DNA from: Sphingomonas phyllosphaerae
Lineage (GTDB): Bacteria; Pseudomonadota; Alphaproteobacteria; Sphingomonadales; Sphingomonadaceae
Assembly: GCF_029623345.1 (NCBI RefSeq)
Contig: NZ_JAPYKH010000003.1
Coordinates: forward strand, 62,001 to 126,000
Length of the DNA stretch: 64,000 nucleotides
Direction: 5' to 3'
Below the pieces are notes generated by a model. It made no database searches. It saw only the letters and a program-made list of their open reading frames with translations, and was not told the DNA's origin. Below, one piece after another: positions 25,188 through 33,763 of this stretch; positions within the stretch are counted from its first letter, which is position 1; the number at the start of each line of letters is the position of its first letter. Both the position numbers and the translations under genes were made by a program.

Positions 25188-25469
25188 TCAGCCCTGCTGC
25201 GCGGCGCGGTGGTGGCGGATCACCTCGTCGATGATGAAGCGAAGGAATTTTTCGGAAAATTCGGGATCGAGCTCGGCTTCCTCGCTGAGCCGGCGCAGCC
25301 GCGCAATCTGCGCCTCCTCACGCCCCGGATCGGCCGCGGGCAGGCCCGCGATGGCCTTGTGCTCGCCGACCGCCTGGGTGATCTTGAAGCGCTCGGCGAG
25401 CAGGCAGACCAAAGCGGCATCGATATTGTCGATGCTCTTGCGGTAGCGTTTCAGGACGTCGTCGGTCAT
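25188..25469 (-). CDS. Chorismate mutase (AroQ class)
   Basis: A 93-residue monofunctional AroQ-type chorismate mutase, converting chorismate to prephenate for Phe/Tyr synthesis. It is all alpha-helical. Helix 1 is KRYRKSIDNIDAALVCLLAERF, with the active-site Arg/Asp pattern; the ITQAVGEHKA segment supplies the conserved Lys, and the third helix ends in RFIIDEVIRHHRA. The ATG at 25469 is chosen because the Arg-rich helix begins there. It is divergent from the polyprenyl synthase. Confidence 0.88.
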   Translation of the reverse strand: MTDDVLKRYRKSIDNIDAALVCLLAERFKITQAVGEHKAIAGLPAADPGREEAQIARLRRLSEEAELDPEFSEKFLRFIIDEVIRHHRAAQQG

Positions 25470-25570
25470 CGCTGGCTCCCTCGCGTGCGCGGTCTCCATG
25501 CTGATGGAGATGACGAACAGCAAGCCCGCGCTTGCGTTGCGCGCGTGCGACCTCCTAAGGGCGAGCGTAG

Positions 25571-26581
25571 ATGAGCGCCACTCTCCACCGTCTCGCCGGC
25601 ACGTCGCCGTCGCTCGATCCGATGATCGATCTGGTCGCCGAGGACATGGCGGCGGTCAATCGCGTGATCGTCGACCGCATGCGCTCGGAGATCCCGCTGA
25701 TCCCCGAGCTGGCGGGGCATCTGATCGCAGGCGGCGGCAAGCGGCTGCGGCCGATGCTGACGCTCGCGGGGGCGCGGCTGCTGGGCTATGGCGGGACGCG
25801 CCACCATCTGCTCGCCGCGGCGGTGGAGTTCATCCACACCGCCACCCTGCTCCACGACGATGTGGTCGACGGCTCCGATCTGCGCCGCGGCAAGCGTACC
25901 GCCAATATCATCTGGGGCAATCCTGCCAGCGTGCTGGTCGGCGACTTCCTGTTCTCGCGCTCGTTCGAGCTGATGGTCGAGGGCGGCAGCCTGCGCGCGC
26001 TCGAGATCCTGTCCAACGCCAGCGCGGTGATTGCCGAGGGCGAGGTCAACCAGCTCACCGCGGTGCGTCGGATCGACCTGGGCGAGGAGCGCTACCTCGA
26101 CATCATCGGCGCCAAGACCGCGGCGCTGTTCGCCGCCGCCTGCCGCATCGCCGCGGTGGTGGCCGATCGTGGCGAGGTGGAGGAGGCGGCGCTCGACTCC
26201 TACGGCCGTAATCTCGGCATCGCCTTCCAGCTGGTTGACGACGCGATCGATTACACCAGCGATTCGGGAACGATGGGCAAGGACGCGGGCGACGACTTCC
26301 GCGAGGGCAAGATGACCCTGCCGGTGATCCTGGCCTACGCCCGCGGTGGCGAGGACGAGCGCGCTTTCTGGCGCGACGCCGTATCCGGTCGCCGCGCGGG
26401 CGACGAGGAGTTCGCCCAGGCGGTCGCGCTGGTGCGGCAGTCGCGCGCGGTGGACGACACCTTCGCGCGCGCGCGCCACTACGGTCAGCTCGCCATCGAC
26501 TCGCTCGCGCTCTTTCCGGCGAGCGCCGCGAAAGACTCGATGATCGAGGCGGTCGAGTTCGCGGTCGCGCGCGCCTACTGA
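25571..26581 (+). CDS. ispB: Long-chain polyprenyl diphosphate synthase
   Basis: A 336-residue trans-isoprenyl diphosphate synthase making the long side chain of ubiquinone (octaprenyl or, in sphingomonads, usually decaprenyl). The first aspartate-rich motif is DDVVD (96-100), in the family's LLHDDVVDGSDLRRG setting, and the second is DDAID (223-227). GGGKRLRP (54-61) is the diphosphate-binding loop. The family's usual length is about 320-340. The product length is not readable. It is monocistronic and borders the polysaccharide locus, whose lipid carriers also depend on prenyl synthesis. Confidence 0.9.
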   Translation: MSATLHRLAGTSPSLDPMIDLVAEDMAAVNRVIVDRMRSEIPLIPELAGHLIAGGGKRLRPMLTLAGARLLGYGGTRHHLLAAAVEFIHTATLLHDDVVDGSDLRRGKRTANIIWGNPASVLVGDFLFSRSFELMVEGGSLRALEILSNASAVIAEGEVNQLTAVRRIDLGEERYLDIIGAKTAALFAAACRIAAVVADRGEVEEAALDSYGRNLGIAFQLVDDAIDYTSDSGTMGKDAGDDFREGKMTLPVILAYARGGEDERAFWRDAVSGRRAGDEEFAQAVALVRQSRAVDDTFARARHYGQLAIDSLALFPASAAKDSMIEAVEFAVARAY

Positions 26582-26620
26582 GCCGTGGCTTGGGGGAGGG
26601 GAGCGCTCAGGACCGACCTC

Positions 26621-27988
26621 TCATACCGCCGCCGCCGCCCCGATCGTTTGACGCGGCAGGCGCCGTAGCGACAGCGTCAACCCCGCGAGCCACACCGTGC
26701 CGAACAGCACGTGCGCGACATTGGCGCCCATGGCGCCGATCCACAGCACCAGGAAGGGCGCGGTGAGATAGAAGGTCGCAGTTGCGGCGCCGACGACGCG
26801 CAGCACCGCCGACTGCGCCCCCTTGGCGAGCAGCGCCGCACGGCTCGCCGCCCCGCTGATCGTCAGCGACACCGCCAGGATCTGCACCGTCAGCAGCGGC
26901 GCCGCGGCCGCAAATCCGGGGCCGGCGGCGAGCCGCAGCAGCGTCGGCGCGAGCAGCAGCGCGCCGAGGAAGCAGGCGCCGCCGAACGCCGCCAGAATCG
27001 CCTCGGTCTGCAACAATACGCGGTTGAACTGGCGCTGCTCGCCGGTCGCCGCAAGCCGGCTCAGATCGGGGTAGACCACCGATTCGACCTGGCTGCCGAC
27101 CTGCTGGACGACGCGGCTGATCCGCTTGGCGATGTGGAAGAGCCCCGCGGAGACCGGGTCGGCGAGCCAGCCGACCAGCAAGGTGTCGACCTGCTGCGCG
27201 CTGGCCCAGAGACTGAGCGACAGGTTGGAGCCGAGCGCGAAACGCCACAGCCCCGGGAAACGCTCGCGCAGCCCGGCGAGCGAGGCGCGCCACAGCCGGT
27301 GGCGTCCGGTCCGCCGCAGCAGCCACCAGGCGGTCATGAAATTTGCCAGCGAGCCGAGCGCCTGGGTCACCGCCCAGATCAGCACGAAGCTCGCCAGCCC
27401 GGCGCCGGCCGCATAGGCCGCGGCGACGCAGGCGAGCCGGACGATCGCGTTGATTACCTGCACCCGCGCAACGAGCCGGAACTGACCGGTCAGGCGGAAG
27501 ATGGCGGTGCTGATGCCGTTCAGGTTGAACAGCAGCGAAACCATATAGGCGAGCGCGAGTAGCACCGTGCCGCCGTCGAGGTGGAACAGCAGCCGTCCCG
27601 CCAGCACCAGCAGGCTCGCCACCGCCCAGGCGAGCGCGCCGCCGCCCAGGTCGAGCAGCAGCCCGAACTTGAGCAGGCTGCGATAGTCCGCTTCATGCTC
27701 CGGCGAGTCGAGCGCGGCGCCGTAGCGGATCAGCGGCTGCCATGATTGGAAGCTGAGCAGTCGCTCGCACGCCTGGCCGAGCGTCAGCACCAGCGCGAGC
27801 ACGCCATAGCCGGCCGGGCCGAGCGCGCGCGCCGCCAGCCCGACCGTGATCAGCGTGATCCCCACCGTCGCCGCGGTGCCGGTGAGCAGATGCCCGACCG
27901 CGCGGACGCGCCGTTCGCCCAGCAGCGCGCGCCACCGCGCCGGTGTAAGCGCCCACGTCGCCGCCGTCCTCAACCGCTCACCCGCCAC
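26621..27988 (-). CDS. Oligosaccharide flippase family protein (Wzx-like, MATE/MOP fold)
   Basis: A 455-residue polytopic inner-membrane protein with about 12-14 hydrophobic segments and the N-terminal GLAARALGPAGYGVLALVLT pattern of polysaccharide flippases. These move undecaprenyl-linked repeat units to the periplasmic face. It is the first gene of the polysaccharide locus from the left and is transcribed alone, away from the methyltransferase-like gene. The start is a GTG at 27988. The C-terminal residues end in a Pro/Arg/Ala-rich stretch after the last membrane helix. Confidence 0.85.
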   Translation of the reverse strand: MAGERLRTAATWALTPARWRALLGERRVRAVGHLLTGTAATVGITLITVGLAARALGPAGYGVLALVLTLGQACERLLSFQSWQPLIRYGAALDSPEHEADYRSLLKFGLLLDLGGGALAWAVASLLVLAGRLLFHLDGGTVLLALAYMVSLLFNLNGISTAIFRLTGQFRLVARVQVINAIVRLACVAAAYAAGAGLASFVLIWAVTQALGSLANFMTAWWLLRRTGRHRLWRASLAGLRERFPGLWRFALGSNLSLSLWASAQQVDTLLVGWLADPVSAGLFHIAKRISRVVQQVGSQVESVVYPDLSRLAATGEQRQFNRVLLQTEAILAAFGGACFLGALLLAPTLLRLAAGPGFAAAAPLLTVQILAVSLTISGAASRAALLAKGAQSAVLRVVGAATATFYLTAPFLVLWIGAMGANVAHVLFGTVWLAGLTLSLRRLPRQTIGAAAAV

Positions 27989-28120
27989 ATCTGCCCCCTC
28001 GTGCGGACCTGTTCTAGCGCAAGCGGGCGGTCGCGGCGGCGTCCCGCGGGCGTAATCCCGAATCGCCGTCCGGTCGCGATGACGGCTGCGCTAGGATCCC
28101 GGCGACCGGGGGGATGAAAC

Positions 28121-28990
28121 ATGTCGATGACCGCAGCGCGCTTCTTCGCGGCCGATCCAAAGGAGATCTGGCCCGCGCAGGAGGACAGCTTCTTCAACGA
28201 GCTGCGCACCAGCAATGCCACGTACAAGACGACGGCGCACGATCGCTTCGCCGATCTCGACGCCGCCTGCATCGCGCTGCTGCGGCAATCGGCCCGACCG
28301 ATTCGCGAGGTGCTCGACATTGGTGTCTCCTCCGGCACGACGACGCTGGCGCTCTACGACCGGCTGCGCGAGGCGGGCATCGACGCGCGGGTGACGGGAA
28401 CCGACCGGTCGGTCAGCGGGCATCTCGTCCGCGTGCTGCCGGGCGTCCGGACGCTACTCGACGACGGCGGCGCGCCGATCCAGCACGATCTGTTCGGCCT
28501 GCCGGTGCGCCCCTGGTTCCGCCGCGCCGATCGCTACACCGGGATGCGCGGGGTGCGGAGCGCGCTCAACGCCACGCTGGGCGGGCGCGCACGCCGGCTG
28601 GTCGCGGCGGGCGCCTCCGGCGCCAGCGCGGTGCGGTTAGTCAGCCCACGGTTGGCCGAACGCCCGCGCGTGACGATCGAGTGCAACGACATCTTCGCGC
28701 CGACGGCGGCCTACCACCGCCGCTTCGACCTGGTGCGCGTCGCCAACCTGCTCCACCCGGGCTATTTCAGCGTCGAGCAGCTGCGCCTCGGCATCGCGCA
28801 TACGGTGAGCTATCTCGCCGGCCCGGGTGCGTGGCTGCTGCTGGCGCGGACGCTCAAGCGGCGCCACGTCGCGACGCTGTTCCGCGTGTCCGATGACGGC
28901 GCACGGCTCGAGATCGCCGATCGCTTTAACGGCGGCGCCGAGGCCGAGTGGCTCGCGCTGGAGGCACCGCTGCCCGCCTGGGACAAGTGA
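28121..28990 (+). CDS. SAM-dependent methyltransferase-like protein
   Basis: A 289-residue cytoplasmic protein with a Rossmann-type SAM-binding motif REVLDIGVSSGTTTLALYD (about 62-80). A post-motif acidic position follows (VTGTDRSVSG), and ECNDIF...FDLVRVANLLHP around 187-210 corresponds to motif IV onward. The C-terminus (RRHVATLFRVSDDGARLEIA) fits the last strands. It overlaps nothing but abuts the downstream glycosyltransferase (stop then GTG), so both are cotranscribed. It may methylate a sugar or lipid-linked intermediate; the acceptor is unknown. Confidence 0.75.
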   Translation: MSMTAARFFAADPKEIWPAQEDSFFNELRTSNATYKTTAHDRFADLDAACIALLRQSARPIREVLDIGVSSGTTTLALYDRLREAGIDARVTGTDRSVSGHLVRVLPGVRTLLDDGGAPIQHDLFGLPVRPWFRRADRYTGMRGVRSALNATLGGRARRLVAAGASGASAVRLVSPRLAERPRVTIECNDIFAPTAAYHRRFDLVRVANLLHPGYFSVEQLRLGIAHTVSYLAGPGAWLLLARTLKRRHVATLFRVSDDGARLEIADRFNGGAEAEWLALEAPLPAWDK

Positions 28991-30136
28991 GTGACGACGG
29001 TCTGTTTCCCGTTCGTCGGTGACCTGATCGGCGGCAGCCATGTCTCCGCCGCCGGGTTGATCCGTCGCCTCGATCGCGCGCGTTACACACCGTTGGTGCT
29101 GTTGCAGCATCCCGACGGCGCGATGGCGCGCTTCTTCGCCGAGGCCGGGATCGCGACCGAGCCTGCGCCGCTGTCACCCGCGATGGTGCACGGCCGCGCC
29201 GTCTCCCCCGCGGGGGCGGCGCGCCTGGTCGCCACCTCGCTGCGGCTGCGCGACTTTCTGCGCGCGCGCGGGATCGGCATCGTCCACAGCAACGACGGTC
29301 GCAGCCACGCGACCTGGGGGCTCGCCGCCAAGCTCGCGCGCGCGCGGCTGCTGTGGCATCACCGCGGGGCGCCGGACGCGATGGGGCTGCGTGTGGTGGC
29401 GCCGTTGCTCGCAGACCGCGTCGTGTCGGTCTCGTCCTTCTCCGCGCCGAAGCCCGGGCGCTACTCCGCCGCGGCGCGCACGCGCGTCATCCGCAGCCCG
29501 TTTGACCATGACATGCACCACGACCGCGCCGAGGCGCGCGCCGCCCTGGCCGCGCTGATCCCGCGCGGCGGGGGCACGCATTACATCGCTTATGCCGGGG
29601 TGATGATCGAGCGGAAGCGCCCGCTGCTGTTCGTCGACGCGATCGCAGCGCTCCACGCGCGCCGGCCCGAGCTCGACATCGCCGGCGTGATGTTCGGCGA
29701 AGCGCTCGACGGCATGGACGAGCGGGTGCGCGCGCGCGCCGCGGCGGCGGGCGTGGCCGACCGGATCCACCTACTCGGTCATCGTACCCCGGGCGGCTAT
29801 TGGCTGGCGGCGAGTGACGTGCTGATGGTCCCCGCGGTCGACGAGCCGTTCGGCCGCACCCTGGTGGAGGCGATGCTGGTCGGCACGCCGGTGGTGGCGA
29901 CCCGCTCGGGCGGCAACGTCGAGGCGATCGCACACGAGCGCACCGGACTGTTGGTGTCGGCCGAGGACGCCGACGCGCTCGCCGACGGCTGCGCGCGCGT
30001 GCTGGGCGATGCGGCCCTCGCCGCACGGATCGCACACGACGCCGCGGCCGACGCGCGCGCGCGCTTCGGGGAGCAGGCGCACGCCGACGCGATCATGGCG
30101 GTCTACGACGAAATGCTAGCCGTCGGCGCCAGGTAG
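28991..30136 (+). CDS. Glycosyltransferase family 4 (GT-B)
   Basis: A 381-residue GT-B fold glycosyltransferase, probably acting at the inner face of the membrane in repeat-unit assembly. The N-terminal half has the acceptor loop GDLIGGSHVSAAGLI and the nucleotide half shows YIAYAGVMIERKRPLLFVDA. The retaining-enzyme signature is VPAVDEPFGRTLVEAMLVGTPVVAT (about 279-303), with the E-x7-E glutamates. The sugar donor cannot be read. The GTG start follows the previous stop directly. The 3' end overlaps the convergent GT-C gene by 34 bases. Confidence 0.85.
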   Translation: MTTVCFPFVGDLIGGSHVSAAGLIRRLDRARYTPLVLLQHPDGAMARFFAEAGIATEPAPLSPAMVHGRAVSPAGAARLVATSLRLRDFLRARGIGIVHSNDGRSHATWGLAAKLARARLLWHHRGAPDAMGLRVVAPLLADRVVSVSSFSAPKPGRYSAAARTRVIRSPFDHDMHHDRAEARAALAALIPRGGGTHYIAYAGVMIERKRPLLFVDAIAALHARRPELDIAGVMFGEALDGMDERVRARAAAAGVADRIHLLGHRTPGGYWLAASDVLMVPAVDEPFGRTLVEAMLVGTPVVATRSGGNVEAIAHERTGLLVSAEDADALADGCARVLGDAALAARIAHDAAADARARFGEQAHADAIMAVYDEMLAVGAR

Positions 30137-31710
30137 AGCGTGCCGCTGCCGTAACGATCGTGAAGCCACGGCAGTACGACCCGGCGATACCGGCGCGACC
30201 GCGCGAACGACGCGAGTGGCCCGTCCAGCTTTCCCTCGAAGCCGACCAGCACCGCCGCCGGCGGCGACGCGGCGAGTAGCTCGTCGATGGTGGTCGGCGA
30301 TACCCAATGAGCGTAGTGGCGGCGCTGCCGCAGCGGCACGAAATCGCCGACCCGGTACACCAGCGGCCCAGTGGCGAGCGCCGCCGGCACCGTCAACCCG
30401 CCCTCGATCGCGTAGAGCGGCGCCAGCGTCGCGATCGTGTTGCCGCGGCGTTCGGCGCGGAGCAGGGCGGCGAGGCGCTGCCCCTGGTCGTGCGTCACGA
30501 TGCCGGTCCAGCGCGCGCTGCGCACCGCGTCGGGCCAGCCGAGCGCCAGCCGCGGCGCCGACAGCAGCAGCGCGCCGAGCAGCAGCAGTAGCGCGGCGGC
30601 GCGCGCGCGACCCTTGATGCGCCCCGCCAGCGTCACCGCCAGCACGATCGCGAAGGGGACCGGGGGTGCGTAATATTGCGGGAAGGCGGGGCTGGGCACG
30701 AAGGACACAAGTACTCCCCCCAGCAGCAGCGCGACGATCAGTCGATGCGGCCAGCGCACCCGTGCCGCGCCGTAGCCGCGCAGCCGCCACGCCGAAGTCG
30801 CCGCGAGCAGTAGGGCGGCGGCGATCAGTCCGGCGGGTGAGATCAGCCATACCTTGGCGGCGAGCACGAGCTTGCCCGGCAGGTCGAGAATCTTGGCGCC
30901 GTCGAGGTCGGCGTTGGCGGTCCAGTAAGCAACATGAGGCCCACTGTGATAACCGAGCACGTGCGTGACGAAGCCGCTGGGGTCGCTTGCCAGGTAGATC
31001 AGCGGCGGCAGCGCGCCGACGATCCCGCCCGCGACGAAGGGCAGGGTCACCCGCCGTAGCCGCGTCGCGGCCGGCAGCCGCGCCGGCGCCAGCAGCGCGG
31101 CGAGCGCGAACGGCGGCAGCGCGAAGACGTAATTGGCCTTGAAGCCCGCGGCGACCCCGAGGCACAGCCCGCTCGCTGCCACCAGCAGTGGCGCGGGGAC
31201 GTCGCGGTCGGCGCCGGCGATCATGAGGTAGGTCGCCATCAGCACGACGGCGAGCGGCAGGAAGTTGTTGGTCACCAGCATCCCCGCCGGGCCGAGCAGC
31301 AGCGGATGGGTCAGCAGCAGCAGCGTGGCCAGCGCCCCGAGCGGCCAGGAGCGGGTGAGCCGCCGCACCAGCAGGAGCATCGCCGTCGCCGCCACCAGCC
31401 AGCCGGCGAAGATCGTCAGCCGCCCGGCGAGCAGCACCTGCTCCGCTCCTGTCACGCGCAGCACCGCGTGCATCAGCAGCGGCAGATTGGGCAGGTTGTT
31501 GAAGCCGTAATCGTCGTAGAGCCGGCCGCGCGCCAGCATGGTGGCGACCGGCAGGTACATCTGCTCGTCGTGGCGCAGCGGATAGGTCATCAGCCGGCCG
31601 AACAGCCCGACCAACGCCAGCCCGATCGCCACCATCGCCGCGGGCAGCGCACGCGATCGCGTCGCCCCGCCCGCGCGCGCCGGTACCACCGTCGCAGCCA
31701 CACTCGCCAT
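30103..31710 (-). CDS. GT39/ArnT-like membrane glycosyltransferase (GT-C)
   Basis: A 535-residue polytopic membrane protein with roughly 10-12 transmembrane segments and a soluble C-terminal region of about 130 residues. The first periplasmic loop carries the acidic motif YPLRHDEQMYLPVATML (Asp48-Glu49), typical of GT-C enzymes that use polyprenyl-phosphate sugars, including ArnT/PMT relatives. The C-terminal part shows CATH-like alternating strands but no known domain. It should transfer a sugar in the periplasm from a lipid-phosphate donor, which fits the HAD-UbiA and EmrE-like genes just downstream. It converges with the GT4 gene and is divergent from the HAD-UbiA operon. Confidence 0.8.
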   Translation of the reverse strand: MASVAATVVPARAGGATRSRALPAAMVAIGLALVGLFGRLMTYPLRHDEQMYLPVATMLARGRLYDDYGFNNLPNLPLLMHAVLRVTGAEQVLLAGRLTIFAGWLVAATAMLLLVRRLTRSWPLGALATLLLLTHPLLLGPAGMLVTNNFLPLAVVLMATYLMIAGADRDVPAPLLVAASGLCLGVAAGFKANYVFALPPFALAALLAPARLPAATRLRRVTLPFVAGGIVGALPPLIYLASDPSGFVTHVLGYHSGPHVAYWTANADLDGAKILDLPGKLVLAAKVWLISPAGLIAAALLLAATSAWRLRGYGAARVRWPHRLIVALLLGGVLVSFVPSPAFPQYYAPPVPFAIVLAVTLAGRIKGRARAAALLLLLGALLLSAPRLALGWPDAVRSARWTGIVTHDQGQRLAALLRAERRGNTIATLAPLYAIEGGLTVPAALATGPLVYRVGDFVPLRQRRHYAHWVSPTTIDELLAASPPAAVLVGFEGKLDGPLASFARSRRYRRVVLPWLHDRYGSGTLYLAPTASISS

Positions 31711-31916
31711 TCATCACCCCCGACCCGTGTTCGCCGGGATCGTATCGGATGTCGCCGCGGGACGAAGCGCGCGGGCGGAGCGGGGGCGCGATCATTGGGG
31801 GTAGCCGGCGTCGATCGCATTAGTCCGGTTGCGCCGGGCTTTACCCGCCTGACCGTGCGACTTCGCCGGCGCGATCTCGCATCCTCGCGGCGGGGACGAA
31901 GGGTTGGGGGCAGCCG

Positions 31917-33398
31917 ATGGACGACGGGACGACTCTGGCGATGGCGGAGGTGCGGGGCGACGCCCCGGCACGATCCCGCCCGCTCGTCGTCGATCTCGAC
32001 CACAGCCTGGTGCGAACCGACACGCTGCACGAGTGCCTGGTCACGCTCGCCTTCCGCTATCCCGGGCGGATGCCGGCGGTGGTGGGCGCGCTGGGGCAGG
32101 GCCGCGCCGCCTTCAAGCGTGCCGCGATGCTCCACGCCGGGCTCGACTGCGAGGCGCTGCCGCTCGATCCGGCGGTGGTCGCGGTGATCGCGCGTCGGCG
32201 CGCGTCCGGCGGCGAGGTCCATCTCGTCACCGCGGCCGACCAGCTCATCGCGGACGGCGTCGCGGCCGCGACCGGGCTGTTCGACAGCGCGACCGGCAGC
32301 GACGGCACGGCCAACCTCAAGGCAGAAGCCAAGGCCGAGGCGCTTGCGCGGCGCTTTCCCGGCGGCTTCGACTATGTCGGCGACAGCCTCGCCGACGTGC
32401 CCGTGTGGCGCTGCGCCGAGACCGCGCTGTTGGCGGGGGATCGGCGCGGGGTGGCGAGGCGGCTCGCGCATGAACGGATCCTACCCGAGCTGCTGCCGCG
32501 CCGCGCCGTCCGCGCGCGCGACTGGGTGAAGGCGCTTCGGCTCCACCAGTGGAGCAAGAACCTGCTGGTGCTCGCGCCGATCGTGCTGAGCCACGAGTTC
32601 CTCGCGCCCGCGCTGCTGCTCGAGGCGCTCGCGGCTTTCGTGCTATTCGGCGTGGTGGCGTCGGCAACCTATCTGATCAACGACCTCGCCGATCTTTCGG
32701 CGGATCGTCGCCACCCGAGCAAGCGGTACCGGGCGCTCGCCGCCGGCCTGATCCCGCTCGCCACCGCGGTGCCGCTCGCGGCGGGGCTGCTGGGCGCCGG
32801 GCTGATCGGCGGCTGGCTGCTCGCGCCCGCCTTCGGGGCGACGCTGTCCTGCTATGCCGTGCTGACCTTACTCTATTCCTTCCGGCTCAAGCGCGAGCCG
32901 CTCGTCGACGTCGGCGCGATCGCCGCGCTGTTCACGCTACGGGTCGTCGCCGGCATGGTGGTGATCGGTCACCCGGTGTCGCTGTGGCTGGCGACCTTCA
33001 CCGCGACGCTGTTCCTTTCGCTCGCGCTGGCCAAGCGCTCGGCCGAGCTGGTCCAGGCGGCGCGCAGCGGCAGGCCGGTGCACGGCCGCGGCTATCTCCC
33101 GGGCGACGAGCCGCTGACGCTCGCGCTCGGCGTCGCCGCGGGGATCGTCTCGGTGCTGGTGATGGTGATGTACATGTCGGTCGACGCGATGCCGAGCGGG
33201 CTCTACGTGCTCGATGGCGCGCTGTACGTGATCCCGGCGGTGCTCTGCCTCTGGGTCATGCGCGTGTGGCTGCTGGCGCACCGCGGCGTGCTCGACGACG
33301 ACCCGGTAATTTTCGCGCTGCGCGACCAGGTGAGCTGGTGGCACGCCGGCGCGGTGGCGGGGCTGTGGCTCGCCGCGGTGGGGGGACGAGTGGCGTGA
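31917..33398 (+). CDS. HAD-UbiA fusion prenyltransferase (polyprenyl-phosphate phosphoribosyltransferase type)
   Basis: A 493-residue two-domain protein. Residues about 20-190 form a HAD phosphatase domain with nucleophile motif VVDLDHSLVRTDT (Asp26, Asp28; His-Ser replaces the usual Gly-Thr) and late motif DYVGDSLADVPVW. Residues about 200-493 form a UbiA-family membrane domain with eight to nine helices, the first aspartate motif NDLADLSADRRHP (Asn255) and LLYSFRLKREPLVDVG. UbiA relatives of this type (such as mycobacterial Rv3806c) attach phosphoribose to polyprenyl phosphate, and the fused HAD would remove the 5-phosphate. A lipid-linked pentose donor is therefore predicted. It heads an operon with an EmrE-like protein, an epimerase and ligase genes. 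Confidence 0.82.
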   Translation: MDDGTTLAMAEVRGDAPARSRPLVVDLDHSLVRTDTLHECLVTLAFRYPGRMPAVVGALGQGRAAFKRAAMLHAGLDCEALPLDPAVVAVIARRRASGGEVHLVTAADQLIADGVAAATGLFDSATGSDGTANLKAEAKAEALARRFPGGFDYVGDSLADVPVWRCAETALLAGDRRGVARRLAHERILPELLPRRAVRARDWVKALRLHQWSKNLLVLAPIVLSHEFLAPALLLEALAAFVLFGVVASATYLINDLADLSADRRHPSKRYRALAAGLIPLATAVPLAAGLLGAGLIGGWLLAPAFGATLSCYAVLTLLYSFRLKREPLVDVGAIAALFTLRVVAGMVVIGHPVSLWLATFTATLFLSLALAKRSAELVQAARSGRPVHGRGYLPGDEPLTLALGVAAGIVSVLVMVMYMSVDAMPSGLYVLDGALYVIPAVLCLWVMRVWLLAHRGVLDDDPVIFALRDQVSWWHAGAVAGLWLAAVGGRVA

Positions 33399-33763
33399 CG
33401 CTGGCGCTGTTCGCTCTCATCGTCGTCAGCGTCTCGCTCAATGCGCTCGCCCAGGTCGCGCTGCGCAAGGCGATGACCTTCCGCGCGCTCCCCGCTCTCT
33501 CCGAGCCGATCGCGCTCGGTACCAGCCTGGTCGGCAATCCGTGGCTGTGGGCAGGCATGGCCTGCTACGTCGCCAGCATCGGCCTGTGGCTGGTGGTGCT
33601 GAGCCGGACCCAGGTGAGCGTCGCCTATCCGATGCTGTCGATGGGCTATGTTCTCGCCGCGGTGCTGGGCGTGCTCTTTCTGAGCGAGACCGTCGGGCCG
33701 GCGCGGGCGGCCGGGATCGCGCTGATCTGCCTCGGCGTGCTCGTCGTGGGGAAGACGGCGTGA
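33395..33763 (+). CDS. EmrE/SMR-like four-helix membrane protein
   Basis: A 122-residue protein with four hydrophobic segments and the SMR/EamA pattern (LNALAQVALRKAMTF, YVASIGLWLVVLSRTQVSVAYP, then YVLAAVLGVLFLSETVG). The conserved TM1 glutamate of EmrE drug pumps is absent, which fits ArnE/ArnF-like lipid-sugar translocators better than drug exporters. The GTG start overlaps the HAD-UbiA stop (GTGA) and its own stop overlaps the epimerase start, so all three are coupled. It plausibly flips the lipid-linked pentose made by HAD-UbiA. Confidence 0.8.
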   Translation: MTLALFALIVVSVSLNALAQVALRKAMTFRALPALSEPIALGTSLVGNPWLWAGMACYVASIGLWLVVLSRTQVSVAYPMLSMGYVLAAVLGVLFLSETVGPARAAGIALICLGVLVVGKTA